Origin: Fibrobacter succinogenes
GTDB lineage: Bacteria; Fibrobacterota; Fibrobacteria; Fibrobacterales; Fibrobacteraceae
NCBI GenBank assembly: GCA_902779055.1
Contig: CACZAD010000012.1
Location: 1 to 51,675, forward strand
DNA length: 51,675 bases
Direction: 5' to 3'
The position numbers and the translations under genes were made by a program. This document shows, piece by piece, positions 8,318 to 17,564 of this stretch (positions are counted from its first letter, which is position 1; every line of letters starts with the position of its first letter). The notes under the pieces were generated by a model. It did no database searches, was not told the origin of the DNA, and worked only from the letters and a program-made list of their open reading frames with translations.

Positions 8318-9592
8318 TTATTCGAAGAAGTATTTTTTTATTCGTTCTGTTGATTTTCCGTCTAAATACTTGATGAAAAGTTCCTGTAGGAATTGTCGTT
8401 TCTGGTAATATTTGTCGTTGCCTTCTGCAATGTCTTTGATGGCTGCTCCGAGTTCTTTCAGATTGTAGGTCAGATGCCCGGCACAAACGGATTCGATAGG
8501 CTCTATGAAAAATCCGCGAGTTGCCCGGTATTGCTCAATGTCGTAAAAATAATAAATTATAGGGCGATTCGTGAATAGAAAGTCGTAGACGGTTGTCGTG
8601 TAGTCCGTGATTATTGCGTCGGAAATTGCGAGTAAAGGATTCAGGCTGGTTTTTATCTTTTTTGCAAGGTCGCTGTAAAAAATGATGTGGCTAGAAACGT
8701 TTGATGATATGACGTTTGTCTGTGACTGCTGTACAGGATGAACTTTGGCTATGACAAGCGTGTTTGTGTCCGCCAGAATCTGCTCAAGATTTGCTAGTTC
8801 TTCTTGACTGACGTGCCCCCAAATGGAACGACTTGTCGCTTTGGCTGAATCGAAAAATTCACGATCGGGATTTTCGTAATCACGATGTGTGGGAACGTAT
8901 GTGATTATTCTGTCTACTTTGAAATCTACAAGGCTTTTGACTGTTTCGCGGAATTGTGAGTTGTCCTTGAAAAAAATGTCATTGCGGGGGAATCCCAGCG
9001 ATATGAAATGAGGATAATAGTGGCAGTTGTCTAGTGCGATAAATTTAGAGCAAATGTCAGAAATTGATAGATGGTAATCGTAAATCCGCTCCATCTCAAT
9101 TTGTTCTGAAAGCATTTTCTTGAATCCGCCGTTATTTGTCCACCGGAAGAATTCTCCTTTTATTAAACCGCCGAAGTAGTTAAGACAAATGACTCGTTGA
9201 TTTTTTGCTTTGTAATGAATGCGGATGTAGTCGCTGTCGGTGAAAACCGTGTAGCATTTAATTACGGCGCGGATAATGGACTTTTTGTCGGTCCAGAAAA
9301 CAAAATGGACTTTTTTCCCAGGAAAGTTTTTGACATAGTCTAAATAAGTCTGTAACCGATCTTTGTGATAGTACAGGACATATAATTCGTAGCCGTCAAA
9401 TTTGGGATCTTGTAAAATGTTGTTCAGCAGACAAAGTACATTTGACGATTCTCCGTTGAGAATGTCGTACCCGTCAAAACGGCAGTTGTCATGGGGATAA
9501 AAGAAAATGGCCTTTGCATCTTTCTTTTGCAAATAGTTGTAAAAACTAAAAATCCTAATGCATTTGGATCGTATGTATTTTTTGAAGCCCAT
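8318..9592 (-). CDS. CDP-glycerol/ribitol glycerophosphotransferase-like protein (TagB/TagF family)
   Basis: 424 residues. Family features: GGLIKGEFFRW, LGFPRND, ITYVPTHRDYE, VIAKVHPVQQ, and the nucleotide-binding end SDAIITDYTTTVYDFLFTNRPIIYYFYD. These enzymes transfer polyol phosphate from CDP-glycerol or CDP-ribitol in teichoic acid synthesis. In Gram-negative capsule clusters they can add phosphoglycerol or related groups. No CDP-glycerol synthesis gene is visible in the window, so the donor is unknown. The gene sits inside the polysaccharide operon. Confidence 0.8.
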   Translation of the reverse strand: MGFKKYIRSKCIRIFSFYNYLQKKDAKAIFFYPHDNCRFDGYDILNGESSNVLCLLNNILQDPKFDGYELYVLYYHKDRLQTYLDYVKNFPGKKVHFVFWTDKKSIIRAVIKCYTVFTDSDYIRIHYKAKNQRVICLNYFGGLIKGEFFRWTNNGGFKKMLSEQIEMERIYDYHLSISDICSKFIALDNCHYYPHFISLGFPRNDIFFKDNSQFRETVKSLVDFKVDRIITYVPTHRDYENPDREFFDSAKATSRSIWGHVSQEELANLEQILADTNTLVIAKVHPVQQSQTNVISSNVSSHIIFYSDLAKKIKTSLNPLLAISDAIITDYTTTVYDFLFTNRPIIYYFYDIEQYRATRGFFIEPIESVCAGHLTYNLKELGAAIKDIAEGNDKYYQKRQFLQELFIKYLDGKSTERIKKYFFE

Positions 9593-9610
9593 TATATCGT
9601 CCTATCCAAT

Positions 9611-10267
9611 TTAACTGTGCGAATTCCCGTAGATTATGCTTTCTTTTTTTTTCTTCTTTTTAAACAAAGAGGCTAAGAATGTTTTATGGCCATCTTTTCT
9701 CAGGGTCAATTTGGTAATAATATACGATTTCAGAAATGCATATTTGCAATACAGATTGCTATTCCATTTTTTTGACGGAACTAGTTGCTTGCGAAAAAAA
9801 TATGAGTAGTAATTTGTTGAAGGATAAGAGTGCAAACCTATGATTTTGAATCCATTCTTTAAGTGGTACTGTATGGAACTCTTTGCCTCGACTGCGGTGT
9901 CGCTGAATATGTATTCTGCGCCCGCTTCTTTTACTATTTTTTCGCACTCTTTCAGTAGCTGGCTTGCAATGCCCTGTCTTTGGGCTTTGGGCGCTATTGC
10001 TACATACTCGTTGTATCCATAAGTGACGCCGTAGATGTCTTTTTTCACATTTACAGTTGCTGTTCCCAAAAGTTCTTGGGTGTCTTTGTCTAGTGCAACA
10101 AAGACTGTTCCTTTGGCTGTATCTTTTTTGTATTCCTCAACTGTCAAAAAAGAACAAGTGAATTTTAGGCCTTGCTTTAATCGGTCCTCAAAAGACTTGT
10201 GTATTAAATGGACAATGTCCTCATAGCTAACATTGGTTTCCTCCTTCCTTTTTAAAATGAAGTTCAT
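9611..10267 (-). CDS. GNAT-family N-acetyltransferase
   Basis: 218 residues. The acetyl-CoA loop appears as AIAPKAQRQGIASQLLKECE (about residues 91-110), followed by the DTAVEAKSSIQYHLKNGFKI block of motif B. The C-terminus after residue 165 is basic and lysine-rich. Position in the polysaccharide operon suggests it acetylates an amino sugar intermediate, but an unrelated target is possible. Start is the ATG at 10267, preceded by a 71-bp gap to the DUF4422 gene. Confidence 0.75.
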   Translation of the reverse strand: MNFILKRKEETNVSYEDIVHLIHKSFEDRLKQGLKFTCSFLTVEEYKKDTAKGTVFVALDKDTQELLGTATVNVKKDIYGVTYGYNEYVAIAPKAQRQGIASQLLKECEKIVKEAGAEYIFSDTAVEAKSSIQYHLKNGFKIIGLHSYPSTNYYSYFFRKQLVPSKKWNSNLYCKYAFLKSYIITKLTLRKDGHKTFLASLFKKKKKKESIIYGNSHS

Positions 10268-10338
10268 TCTCGATGAATCCTTTATTTTGTTATCGAAAAA
10301 AAGTTTATGAGCTTATTTAAATCGGAAATCTACGTTTC

Positions 10339-11115
10339 TCATTTACTGCAGCTATACTTTTTACCCAAATATTTAGCTTCGAGAAATCCTTTGATCTTTT
10401 GGATCCAGTGTTCGAAACCTAATTGTACAAAACGCACTTCCTTGTATTTGATGTTGTTTTTTAATAACCAGACGTTAAAGAGTAATTCACTGATTCGTCC
10501 GAATAGCCTTGCGTCGAAAGCCGTCATTTCTGCTAGGTTGATATGCTTTTCGACTTCAAACAGAATGTCAAAAAGCCAAGTGCAGTAATGATCCAGTAGC
10601 GGCCTTTTCATCACGAACATGTTGAACATGTGCGCGCCGCGTTGTTTCATAACCTTGTCAAAAGCTGGGATGTAGTCCGGATATTTTTGGCTAAGGATTG
10701 CTCGTGTTATATCAATGTGGTTGGCTGCATGGGTATGCTCGTAGTGGGACTCTAAGGTTTCTATATAATAATAGCGTTTCTTGGGAACCAGAACGTCATA
10801 TTCTGCACAAAGCTTCTCTGCTTCCGCGCTTGTCAAGATGCTTTCGAACTTGGAAGACTTTCTTTTGTATGAAAAGTGCCTTCTGTAATGCGCCAGGCCG
10901 ATGAAGTCTGCATCCAAATTTTTCCAAGCCCAGTATAGCCCTGTCAGTTCGCAGTAATTCGGGTTCTTGGCACTGATGTTTTCGCCTACATTGTCGCGCT
11001 GGTAGCCCAGGTCGTCCTTGCCTTCTGCACCGACCTGGAGGGGCAGGTACAACGGGTCGTTGGGCATTTGGTACTTTTTATGAGTGGCTACTATGATCTT
11101 AATGTTGAGTGCCAT
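10339..11115 (-). CDS. DUF4422 glycosyltransferase
   Basis: 258 residues. Hallmarks of DUF4422 are present: IKIIVATHKKYQMPNDPLY at the N-terminus, GENISAKNPNYCELTGLYWA, and FIGLAHYRRHFSY. The family occurs almost only in capsule and exopolysaccharide clusters and is thought to be a GT-A type transferase. glf lies 6 bp upstream in the transcription direction, so this may be the galactofuranosyl-using enzyme, though that is only an inference from order. Confidence 0.8.
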   Translation of the reverse strand: MALNIKIIVATHKKYQMPNDPLYLPLQVGAEGKDDLGYQRDNVGENISAKNPNYCELTGLYWAWKNLDADFIGLAHYRRHFSYKRKSSKFESILTSAEAEKLCAEYDVLVPKKRYYYIETLESHYEHTHAANHIDITRAILSQKYPDYIPAFDKVMKQRGAHMFNMFVMKRPLLDHYCTWLFDILFEVEKHINLAEMTAFDARLFGRISELLFNVWLLKNNIKYKEVRFVQLGFEHWIQKIKGFLEAKYLGKKYSCSK

Positions 11116-11121
11116 TATAGA

Positions 11122-12234
11122 TTACTCTCCCAGTTCGTTCTTGACGCAAGCGATTGCTTCGGCGATGACTTGGTGCATATCTAAGTATTTGTATTTACCG
11201 AGACGGCCTCCGAATATCACGTTGGTTTCGGATTCGGCCAATGCCTTGTACTTGTCCAATATGGCATTGTTCTTGTCGTCGTTCATTGGGTAATAGGGCT
11301 CGTCGCCATGCTGCCATTTAGCGGAATATTCCCGTGTGATTACAGTGTGTTGCGTCCTGTTTTCTTCCTGGCATCCGAATTCGAAATGCTTGTGTTCAAT
11401 AATTCTTGTATAGGGAATTTCAAATTCGGTGTAATTGACAACGGCGTTGCCTTGGAAATTTTCCATAGGCAAATCTTCTGTTTCGAATCGAAGGGTGCGG
11501 TATTCTAGTTCACCGAACCGATAGTCGTAGAACTCGTCGATCATGCCTGTGAATACAACTTTCTTTGCATTTGCAACGAGTGATTCGCGTTCCTTGAAAA
11601 AGTCGACATTCAATCGAACATCCACGCCTTCAAGCAATTTTTCAAAAATAGGGGTATATCCTCCAATGGGGATTCCTTGGTATTTATCGTTGAAGTAGTT
11701 GTTGTCGTAGACGAAACGAACGGGCAGGCGCTTGATGATGAATGCGGGTAATTCCGTGCATTTGCGGCCCCATTGCTTTTCGGTATAGCCCTTGATTAGT
11801 TTTTCGTAAATGTCCCGTCCCACAAGCGAAATGGCCTGTTCTTCCAGATTTTTCGGGGATCCTTTGATTTCCTTTCTTTGTTCCTCGATGATTGCGGCGG
11901 CTTCCGTGGGTGTCTTGATGTTCCACATTTTGCTGAATGTGTTCATGTTGAACGGAAGGTTGTACAGCTCATTTTTGTAGCGAGCTACAGGACTGTTGGT
12001 GTATCGATTGAATTCCGCAAATTGTTGGATGTAATCCCAAACTTCCTTGTTGCTTGTGTGGAAAATATGGGCTCCATATTTGTGGACATTGATGCCGTTT
12101 ACGTTTTCTGTGTAGATGTTGCCGCCGATGTGACTACGCTTATCAATGACGAGGACTTTTTTTCCTCGCTTATGAGCCTCATGTGCAAAAATGGAGCCAA
12201 ATAGACCGGCCCCCACAACTAAATAATCGTACAT
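11122..12234 (-). CDS. glf: UDP-galactopyranose mutase
   Basis: 370 residues, the usual length. The FAD-binding dinucleotide motif VVGAGLFGSIFAHEA begins at residue 6. RSHIGGNIYT, a YGAHIFHTSNKEVW block and GYTEKQWGRKCTELP follow, all characteristic of Glf. It converts UDP-galactopyranose to UDP-galactofuranose in the cytoplasm, so the polysaccharide made here probably contains galactofuranose. An AGGA ribosome site precedes the ATG. The 81-bp gap to the epimerase gene holds a weak AT-rich hairpin. Confidence 0.93.
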   Translation of the reverse strand: MYDYLVVGAGLFGSIFAHEAHKRGKKVLVIDKRSHIGGNIYTENVNGINVHKYGAHIFHTSNKEVWDYIQQFAEFNRYTNSPVARYKNELYNLPFNMNTFSKMWNIKTPTEAAAIIEEQRKEIKGSPKNLEEQAISLVGRDIYEKLIKGYTEKQWGRKCTELPAFIIKRLPVRFVYDNNYFNDKYQGIPIGGYTPIFEKLLEGVDVRLNVDFFKERESLVANAKKVVFTGMIDEFYDYRFGELEYRTLRFETEDLPMENFQGNAVVNYTEFEIPYTRIIEHKHFEFGCQEENRTQHTVITREYSAKWQHGDEPYYPMNDDKNNAILDKYKALAESETNVIFGGRLGKYKYLDMHQVIAEAIACVKNELGE

Positions 12235-12272
12235 CGATTTTTCCTAATATTTTTACGATTATGCAAGATAAA

Positions 12273-12291
12273 AAAACATTCCCGATGTTTT
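12273..12291. terminator. Weak AT-rich hairpin between epimerase gene and glf
   Basis: AAAACAT (12273-12279) / ATGTTTT (12285-12291) with loop TCCCG, flanked by A and T runs. It could attenuate transcription from the sugar-nucleotide genes into glf. The stem is AT-rich, so strength is doubtful. Confidence 0.35.
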
Positions 12292-12315
12292 TTTCTTTGT
12301 TGGTGGATTTGCATG

Positions 12316-13392
12316 TTATTTCCCGTTTCCGTAATACGCGGCGTACCACTCTGCAAACTTTTTTAAACCTTCGCGGAGCGGGGTGGCGGGTTTGAAGCCG
12401 AAATCGGCTTCAAGGGCGCTCGTGTCGGCATAGGTGACCGGCACGTCGCCGGGTTGCATGGGCACCAGTTCCTTGTGCGCTTCGAAGTCGTAATCGGCGG
12501 GGAGTACATGCGCACGGACGAGCTCTTCTTGGAGAATTGTCACGAAGTCGAGCAAGTTTTCCGGGTGGTTGTTGCCGATGTTGTAGACCTTGTAGGGCGG
12601 GAGGGGGAGGCCGTCTTCGCCATTCTGCTTTTCGGGGGCGTGCTGCATCACGCGCACGACACCCTCGACGATATCGTCGACGTAGGTGAAGTCACGCTTG
12701 CAATTGCCGTAGTTGAAAATCTGGATGGTCTTGCCTGCCTTGAGCTTGTTGGTGAAGCCGAAGTAGGCCATGTCCGGGCGGCCTGCGGGGCCGTAGACGG
12801 TAAAGAAGCGGAGCCCTGTACTAGGGATGTTGTAGAGCTTGCTGTAGGCGTGCGCCATGAGTTCGTTGCTCTTCTTGGTGGCGGCGTACAGCGAGACCGG
12901 GTTATCGACCTTGTCGTCGGTGGAGTACGGAATCTTCTTGTTGCTGCCGTACACGCTGGAGGAACTCGCGTACACGAGGTGTTCGACTTCATTGTGGCGG
13001 CAGGCTTCCAGGATATTGTAGAATCCGATGAGGTTGCTCTGGATGTAGGCGTCTGGGTTTGTGATGGAATAGCGGACGCCAGCCTGGGCGGCTAGGTTCA
13101 CGACGACGGCGAAGTGGTATTTTTCGAACAGGCTGTCGATTGCGGCCTTGTCGGCGAGGTTTGCCTTGACGAATGTCCACTTTTTGCCGGTCGATGTCGC
13201 GAGGGACTCGATTTCCTTGAGGCGTTCGTGCTTGATGTTCACGTCGTAGTAATCGGTGATGGAATCCAGGCCTACGAGTTCGGAGCAGGCATAATCGTTC
13301 AGCAACTTTTTGCAGAGGTTGCAACCGATAAAGCCTGCGGCACCCGTGACTAGCACCGCCTTTCCATTAAGAACAACGTTTTTATCAAGCAT
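12316..13392 (-). CDS. NAD-dependent UDP-sugar epimerase, probably UDP-glucuronate 4-epimerase
   Basis: 358 residues, extended short-chain dehydrogenase. GAAGFIGCN (about 17-25) binds NAD. ASSSSVYG and SLYAATKKSNE supply the catalytic Ser and Tyr-x-x-x-Lys. The early DSITDYYDVNIKHERL block resembles the UDP-glucuronate 4-epimerase group (LspL/Cap1J type). Adjacent ugd makes UDP-glucuronate, its likely substrate, giving UDP-galacturonate. UDP-glucose 4-epimerase activity cannot be excluded. AAGGAAT lies before the ATG. The gene is GC-rich, like ugd and unlike the rest of the operon. Confidence 0.8.
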   Translation of the reverse strand: MLDKNVVLNGKAVLVTGAAGFIGCNLCKKLLNDYACSELVGLDSITDYYDVNIKHERLKEIESLATSTGKKWTFVKANLADKAAIDSLFEKYHFAVVVNLAAQAGVRYSITNPDAYIQSNLIGFYNILEACRHNEVEHLVYASSSSVYGSNKKIPYSTDDKVDNPVSLYAATKKSNELMAHAYSKLYNIPSTGLRFFTVYGPAGRPDMAYFGFTNKLKAGKTIQIFNYGNCKRDFTYVDDIVEGVVRVMQHAPEKQNGEDGLPLPPYKVYNIGNNHPENLLDFVTILQEELVRAHVLPADYDFEAHKELVPMQPGDVPVTYADTSALEADFGFKPATPLREGLKKFAEWYAAYYGNGK

Positions 13393-13447
13393 TACATATT
13401 CCTTTTTCGACCAACCCTAACACCTAATTTGGATGACGCATGCGTCC

Positions 13448-14767
13448 TTAGCAGCCGATGGCGCTGTATTCAAAGCCCGCTTCGGCAAGTTCCTTTGCGT
13501 CGTAGATGTTGCGGCCGTCGATGATGAGGGCGTTCTTCATCGACTTCTTCATCACGCCGAAGCTCGGCATGCGGAACTGCTTCCATTCGGTCACGAGGAG
13601 GAGGGCGTCTGCATCGAGGAGTGCTTCGTACATGTCGTTGCAGTAGGTGACGATGTCGCCCACGCGGCGCTTGCATTCGTTCATGGCGACCGGGTCAAAG
13701 ACGCGGACTATGGCTCCTGCCTTGGTGAGCTTGTCGATGAGCACGAGGGCGGTGGCTTCGCGCATATCATCGGTCTCCGGCTTGAAGGCGAGGCCCCACA
13801 TAGCAATGGTCTTGCCCTTGAGGTTTGCTTCGCCGCCGAAGCGCTTGGCGAGTTTGTTGAACAGCACCGTCTTCTGGTATTCGTTCACTTCTTCGACAGC
13901 CTTCAAAACGCCCATCTTGTAGCCGTTCTTTTCGGCGGTCTTGATGAGGGCCTTCACGTCCTTCGGGAAGCAGCTTCCACCGTAGCCGCAGCCCGGGTAG
14001 AGGAATTTAGAGCCGATACGGGTGTCGCTACCGATGCCCTTGCGGACCATGTTCACGTCGGCACCGACGAGTTCGCAGAGGTTTGCGATGTCGTTCATGA
14101 AGCTGATGCGGGTCGCGAGCATGGAGTTCGCGGCGTACTTGATCATTTCGGCGCTCGGGATGTCCGTAAAGATCACGCGGAAGTTGTTGAGCATCATCGG
14201 GCGGTAGAGGCGGGTCATAAGTTCCTTGGCCTGTTCGCTTTCCACGCCGACGACAACGCGGTCGGGCTTCATGAAGTCCGTGATGGCGGAACCTTCCTTC
14301 AAAAATTCAGGGTTGCTGGCCACATCGAACGGAACATTCACGCCGCGCTTGTCAAGTTCTTCCTGGATGGCAGCCTTGACCTTCTTGGCGGTGCCGACCG
14401 GGACGGTGGACTTGGTCACTAGGACGGTATACTTCTTGATGTTTTGACCGAAGGTGCGTGCCACGGCGAGAACGTACTGCAAGTCGGCAGAACCGTCTTC
14501 GTCGGGAGGCGTGCCCACGGCGCTGAATACCATTTCGACATTGTCGAGAACGCTGGCGAGGTCGGTCGTGAAGTTGAGGCGGCCTTCGCGCTGGTTCCTA
14601 AGCACCATTTCGTCAAGGCCCGGTTCGTATATAGGAATTTCTCCCTTCTGGAGAGATTCGATCTTTGCCTGGTTCACATCGACGCAGGTGACGTTGACTC
14701 CCATTTCTGCAAAGCATGTGCCACTGACAAGCCCTACATATCCCGTTCCGACAATTGCGATATTCAT
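13448..14767 (-). CDS. ugd: UDP-glucose 6-dehydrogenase
   Basis: 439 residues from the ATG at 14767, which is preceded by AAAGGA. A longer frame reaching 14989 overlaps the antiporter gene and is not credible. Domains: N-terminal Rossmann fold (IAIVGTGYVGLVSGTCFAEM), central helix, and C-terminal UDP-binding domain. The catalytic motif GGSCFPKD places Cys266. The enzyme oxidises UDP-glucose twice to UDP-glucuronate. It is the first gene of the polysaccharide operon. Confidence 0.93.
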   Translation of the reverse strand: MNIAIVGTGYVGLVSGTCFAEMGVNVTCVDVNQAKIESLQKGEIPIYEPGLDEMVLRNQREGRLNFTTDLASVLDNVEMVFSAVGTPPDEDGSADLQYVLAVARTFGQNIKKYTVLVTKSTVPVGTAKKVKAAIQEELDKRGVNVPFDVASNPEFLKEGSAITDFMKPDRVVVGVESEQAKELMTRLYRPMMLNNFRVIFTDIPSAEMIKYAANSMLATRISFMNDIANLCELVGADVNMVRKGIGSDTRIGSKFLYPGCGYGGSCFPKDVKALIKTAEKNGYKMGVLKAVEEVNEYQKTVLFNKLAKRFGGEANLKGKTIAMWGLAFKPETDDMREATALVLIDKLTKAGAIVRVFDPVAMNECKRRVGDIVTYCNDMYEALLDADALLLVTEWKQFRMPSFGVMKKSMKNALIIDGRNIYDAKELAEAGFEYSAIGC

Positions 14768-14828
14768 AAAAAGTCCTTTAAAAAATTCCCTTCTGTTAAA
14801 CGACAGAAAATGTAATAAAAAGATATTG

Positions 14829-16172
14829 TTACGACTTGTTTTTGCGTGGCGAAATGGCAATGAATACAAGTACGCTTGCAAGCAACAAGAACGGGTAGAA
14901 CATATAAGGGATGAGGTCGAATGCACTGATGTTTGCGTTCGGGATTGCCGTCGAAATTGCCGCAAGTGCAACAAGCATCTGTGCGCCATAAGGCAAGATG
15001 CCTTGCACCACGCAGCTGAAGATATCCAGGAGCGAAGCTGTCTTTTTCGGCGAGATTCTGTATTCGTCGCCCATCTGCTTTGCGATCGGGCCTGCCATCA
15101 CGATAGCGACCGTGTTGTTTGCTGTTGCGATGTCGAGTGCGCTTACCAAGAGGCCGACGCCCACTTGACCGCTGCGGTGCCCCTTGAATACTTTATGGAT
15201 AAAGTCTAACAGAGCCGCGAAACCGCCGTGAATGCGGATGAGCCCGCACAAGGCACTCACTAGGACGGCTACGAGAATCGTCTCGTACATTCCCGAAATG
15301 CCGTTACCGATGTTCTGCAAAAGACCGATCATATCAAGCGTGCCGGAGCCCACCATAATGATGGATGCCGCGACAATGCCAATAAGTAACACCGCAAAAA
15401 CGTTGATGCCCGTGAGCGCAAGCACCAGCACGAGAACGTACGGAATAAGTTGTACGAGATTGTAGGAATTTTCGGCAACTGTATTAGCCTTGGTCACAAA
15501 CGAAATTGCCGTGATGATGATAATCGCAAGAAGTGCTGCCGGGGCCGCCACCAAGAAGTTCACGCGGAACTTGTCCTTCATCTTGCAGCCCTGCGTAGAC
15601 GTAGCCGCAATTGTCGTGTCCGAAATAAAGCTCAAGTTGTCGCCGAACATCGCGCCGCCAATCACCGTCGCGACACAGAACGGAACGCCAAAGCCTGCCA
15701 TCTGTGCGACCTCGACTGCAATCGGCGAGACCACCGCAATCGTGCCCACGGACGTACCCATCGCCGTCGAGACGAACGCCGCAACAATGAACAGCACCAC
15801 CACCGCAAACTGCGCCGGAATGAAATCCAACAGTAAGTATGCCGCTGCCGAGGCGCTTGAGCGCCCGAGAATCCCTGCGAAAATGCCCGCGCAAAGGAAA
15901 ATCAGGATCATCAAGAAAATGTTGCGGTCGCCAAGTGCTCCCGCCATCACGTTCATCTTGTGGTCAAAATTCAGCTTGCGGTTCTGCACGCACGCCACGA
16001 AAATCGCCACCAAGAACGCCGCGACAATCGGGATGTTGTAAAATCCCATCGGAATCTTGAGGACATATTCAAATGTGATGCCGAGACCCAGATAAAGTAC
16101 CAGGAAAACGGCGATAGGCAAAAGGGCAATCGGGTTGCCCTTGATCTTTTCTTGAGAGTTTTCGTTTTGCAT
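14829..16172 (-). CDS. NhaC-type Na+/H+ antiporter
   Basis: 447 residues from the ATG at 16172. The upstream extension to 16259 runs into a DUF1016 remnant. About eleven membrane segments. The GGAMFGDNLSFISDTTIAAT block (about residues 175-195) is a hallmark of the NhaC family; a second conserved polar stretch is ASALDIATANNTVAIVMAGP-like. These inner-membrane carriers exchange Na+ for H+; some relatives exchange amino acids or malate/lactate, so the substrate is not certain. No ribosome site is present, but TATCTTTC lies 13 bases upstream, suggesting a leaderless transcript. Confidence 0.8.
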   Translation of the reverse strand: MQNENSQEKIKGNPIALLPIAVFLVLYLGLGITFEYVLKIPMGFYNIPIVAAFLVAIFVACVQNRKLNFDHKMNVMAGALGDRNIFLMILIFLCAGIFAGILGRSSASAAAYLLLDFIPAQFAVVVLFIVAAFVSTAMGTSVGTIAVVSPIAVEVAQMAGFGVPFCVATVIGGAMFGDNLSFISDTTIAATSTQGCKMKDKFRVNFLVAAPAALLAIIIITAISFVTKANTVAENSYNLVQLIPYVLVLVLALTGINVFAVLLIGIVAASIIMVGSGTLDMIGLLQNIGNGISGMYETILVAVLVSALCGLIRIHGGFAALLDFIHKVFKGHRSGQVGVGLLVSALDIATANNTVAIVMAGPIAKQMGDEYRISPKKTASLLDIFSCVVQGILPYGAQMLVALAAISTAIPNANISAFDLIPYMFYPFLLLASVLVFIAISPRKNKS

Positions 16173-16177
16173 ACGAT

Positions 16178-16185
16178 GAAAGATA
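16178..16185 (-). promoter_or_regulatory. TAnnTTT-type -7 box, antiporter gene
   Basis: On the minus strand, TATCTTTC is followed by ATCGT and the ATG at 16172. The spacing is identical to that at the hydrolase, Nudix and PanE-like genes. Confidence 0.4.
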
Positions 16186-16195
16186 GAAAAGTGGG

Positions 16196-16360
16196 GGCAT
16201 AAATATTTGCTTTTTCGGGTAATGTCAACTTCACAAGGGTATCCTTCTTCTCTTTGCAAAGTAAAATGCCGATAGTCGGTTTTTCGAAATCCTGCTTTAC
16301 ATAACGATCATAGTAGTATTCCACCGATTTTGCAGGGACATTCTTTTTATTTTTAGCCAT
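16196..16360 (-). pseudogene. DUF1016 (YhcG-type nuclease) C-terminal remnant
   Basis: From the ATG at 16360, behind a strong GGAGG site, the frame reads MAKNKKNVPAKSV and then YYYDRYVKQDFEKPTIGILLC and KEKKDTLVKLTLPEKANIYA. The latter is the end of the PD-(D/E)xK nuclease DUF1016 C-terminal domain. The DxxxPTIGILLCK core is recognisable. After NIYA the frame runs on through the antiporter gene as meaningless sequence, so the family similarity stops. The first residues may derive from another gene. Only a fragment is present. Confidence 0.55.
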
Positions 16361-16376
16361 ATTAGCCTCCATGTGG

Positions 16377-17513
16377 TCACAATTTGCGACCTGTTGAAAC
16401 TCCACTCTTCATTTGCTCCTGCCGGGTATACAAATCTTCGAATATGTTTTGGTATCCGTCAATGTCGTCCAGTTGTACTATTGTCGTAATCTTGTTGCCA
16501 GCGTCCTTACTAGAAGCTCCACAATGGTACAGCTTTTCGCTTTTGGTCTTGAAGTCTATAAGAATATAGCGGTCGTGGAACTTGTGCGCAGCAGAAAGTT
16601 TGTCAATTGAAACGCCCGGCATTGCAGCTCGGAAATCGTTGAGCATATCGTCTGTTGCGGGTGCATTGGTCACTCGCAATCAAGATAGAAACGCCTTTGC
16701 GCGTATTTCTGAGCAAATTCAGCGTCTTGATGTCGACATAGTTATCGACGATTAACAGCGATTTCTTCGCCATGCCGTAAATCTGCGCGTAGGCGACATC
16801 GGCTTCTAGCTTCTGTCCATTCAGAATTAAGAAGTGCTTGTAAGTCGATGGATCGACGAAATTTTCCATAACCATCTGGAGATCCATATTGATTTTCCCC
16901 AAATCATTCCGGATATCACGAACTTCGCCGGAAAGTTCCTTTACTTCGCTAGAAACTGTTGCAGTTTTATGTGTATTTTGAGCGGTCTGTGTTGCAATTT
17001 GGGCAATTCCTGCAGTTCCGAGCAGTTGCTGATTCTCTGCAACGATATAGTCTTTCATCTGTTTAAAAAGGCATATCAAAGCTTTGCTTTGAGCAGTAGC
17101 TCGTTCGCCTTTGAGGACTGTCATGAGCATATATATGCCTTGTTCTGTAAAGGCAAAAGGCATTTTTCGAACGCCACCCCAACTTGATATCCGAATTTTG
17201 GACTTCAGGTTGGCTTTTGGGCTGAAATCTCCTTTTTTTGAGGATTCTGTTTTAAACTTGATGTCGGAATTTCCGACATCAAGTTTGTAAGCTCGTTATG
17301 AGTCAACTGAAAGCGGAAATCATCATCGAATCGATTGATATTGTACTTTACTTGCTCGTTGAATCGCCTTGTGCTATACCCTTAAATTTCCGCCAAGTCG
17401 GCATCGAGCATCACCTTTACCCCACGAATCGTGTAGATTCGCGATTTGAGCAAGGTTTCGTCGATGAGGGGGAATTCTGCGACAGCCAGATTTTTATCAC
17501 TTTTCCTTTTCAT
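16377..17513 (-). pseudogene. ORF6N-domain protein gene, broken
   Basis: The ATG at 17513 opens a frame with the ORF6N core: SRIYTIRGVKVMLDADLAEI. A TAA follows exactly where the family has Tyr, then the frame resumes with GYSTRRFNEQVKYNINRFDD. A frameshift near 17210 precedes SSWGGVRKMPFAFTEQGIYM (stop-free to about 16680). A second frameshift near 16680 leads into the last part, ending at 16377. ORF6N proteins are phage- and island-associated DNA-binding proteins, with a C-terminal phospholipase-D-like or coiled tail in some. With one nonsense and at least two frameshift changes it is not functional as a single protein. Confidence 0.75.
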
Positions 17514-17525
17514 AATAGCCCTTTT

Positions 17526-17546
17526 ATTTGCACGATATGTGCAAAT
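17526..17546. promoter_or_regulatory. Perfect dyad upstream of the ORF6N pseudogene
   Basis: ATTTGCAC-GATAT-GTGCAAAT is a perfect 8-bp inverted repeat 13 bp before the pseudogene ATG. This is a plausible operator, perhaps for autoregulation by the lost ORF6N protein. No regulator has been identified. Confidence 0.4.
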
Positions 17547-17564
17547 GTGACGAAAACGGTTTTA

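Noticed and set aside
12454..13095. 213-codon plus-strand frame opposite the epimerase gene
   Set aside because: Same type of codon-bias shadow; the epimerase is intact on the other strand.
13433..14422. 329-codon plus-strand frame opposite ugd
   Set aside because: Antisense shadow of a GC-rich gene; it has no family features, while ugd is complete and canonical.
14768..14989. N-terminal extension of ugd
   Set aside because: The Rossmann motif starts right at the ATG at 14767, which has AAAGGA upstream; the extension would overlap the antiporter gene.
16196..16360. Functional small gene with a strong ribosome site
   Set aside because: Only the last part of a DUF1016 domain is present and the frame then continues through antisense antiporter sequence, so it is a remnant.
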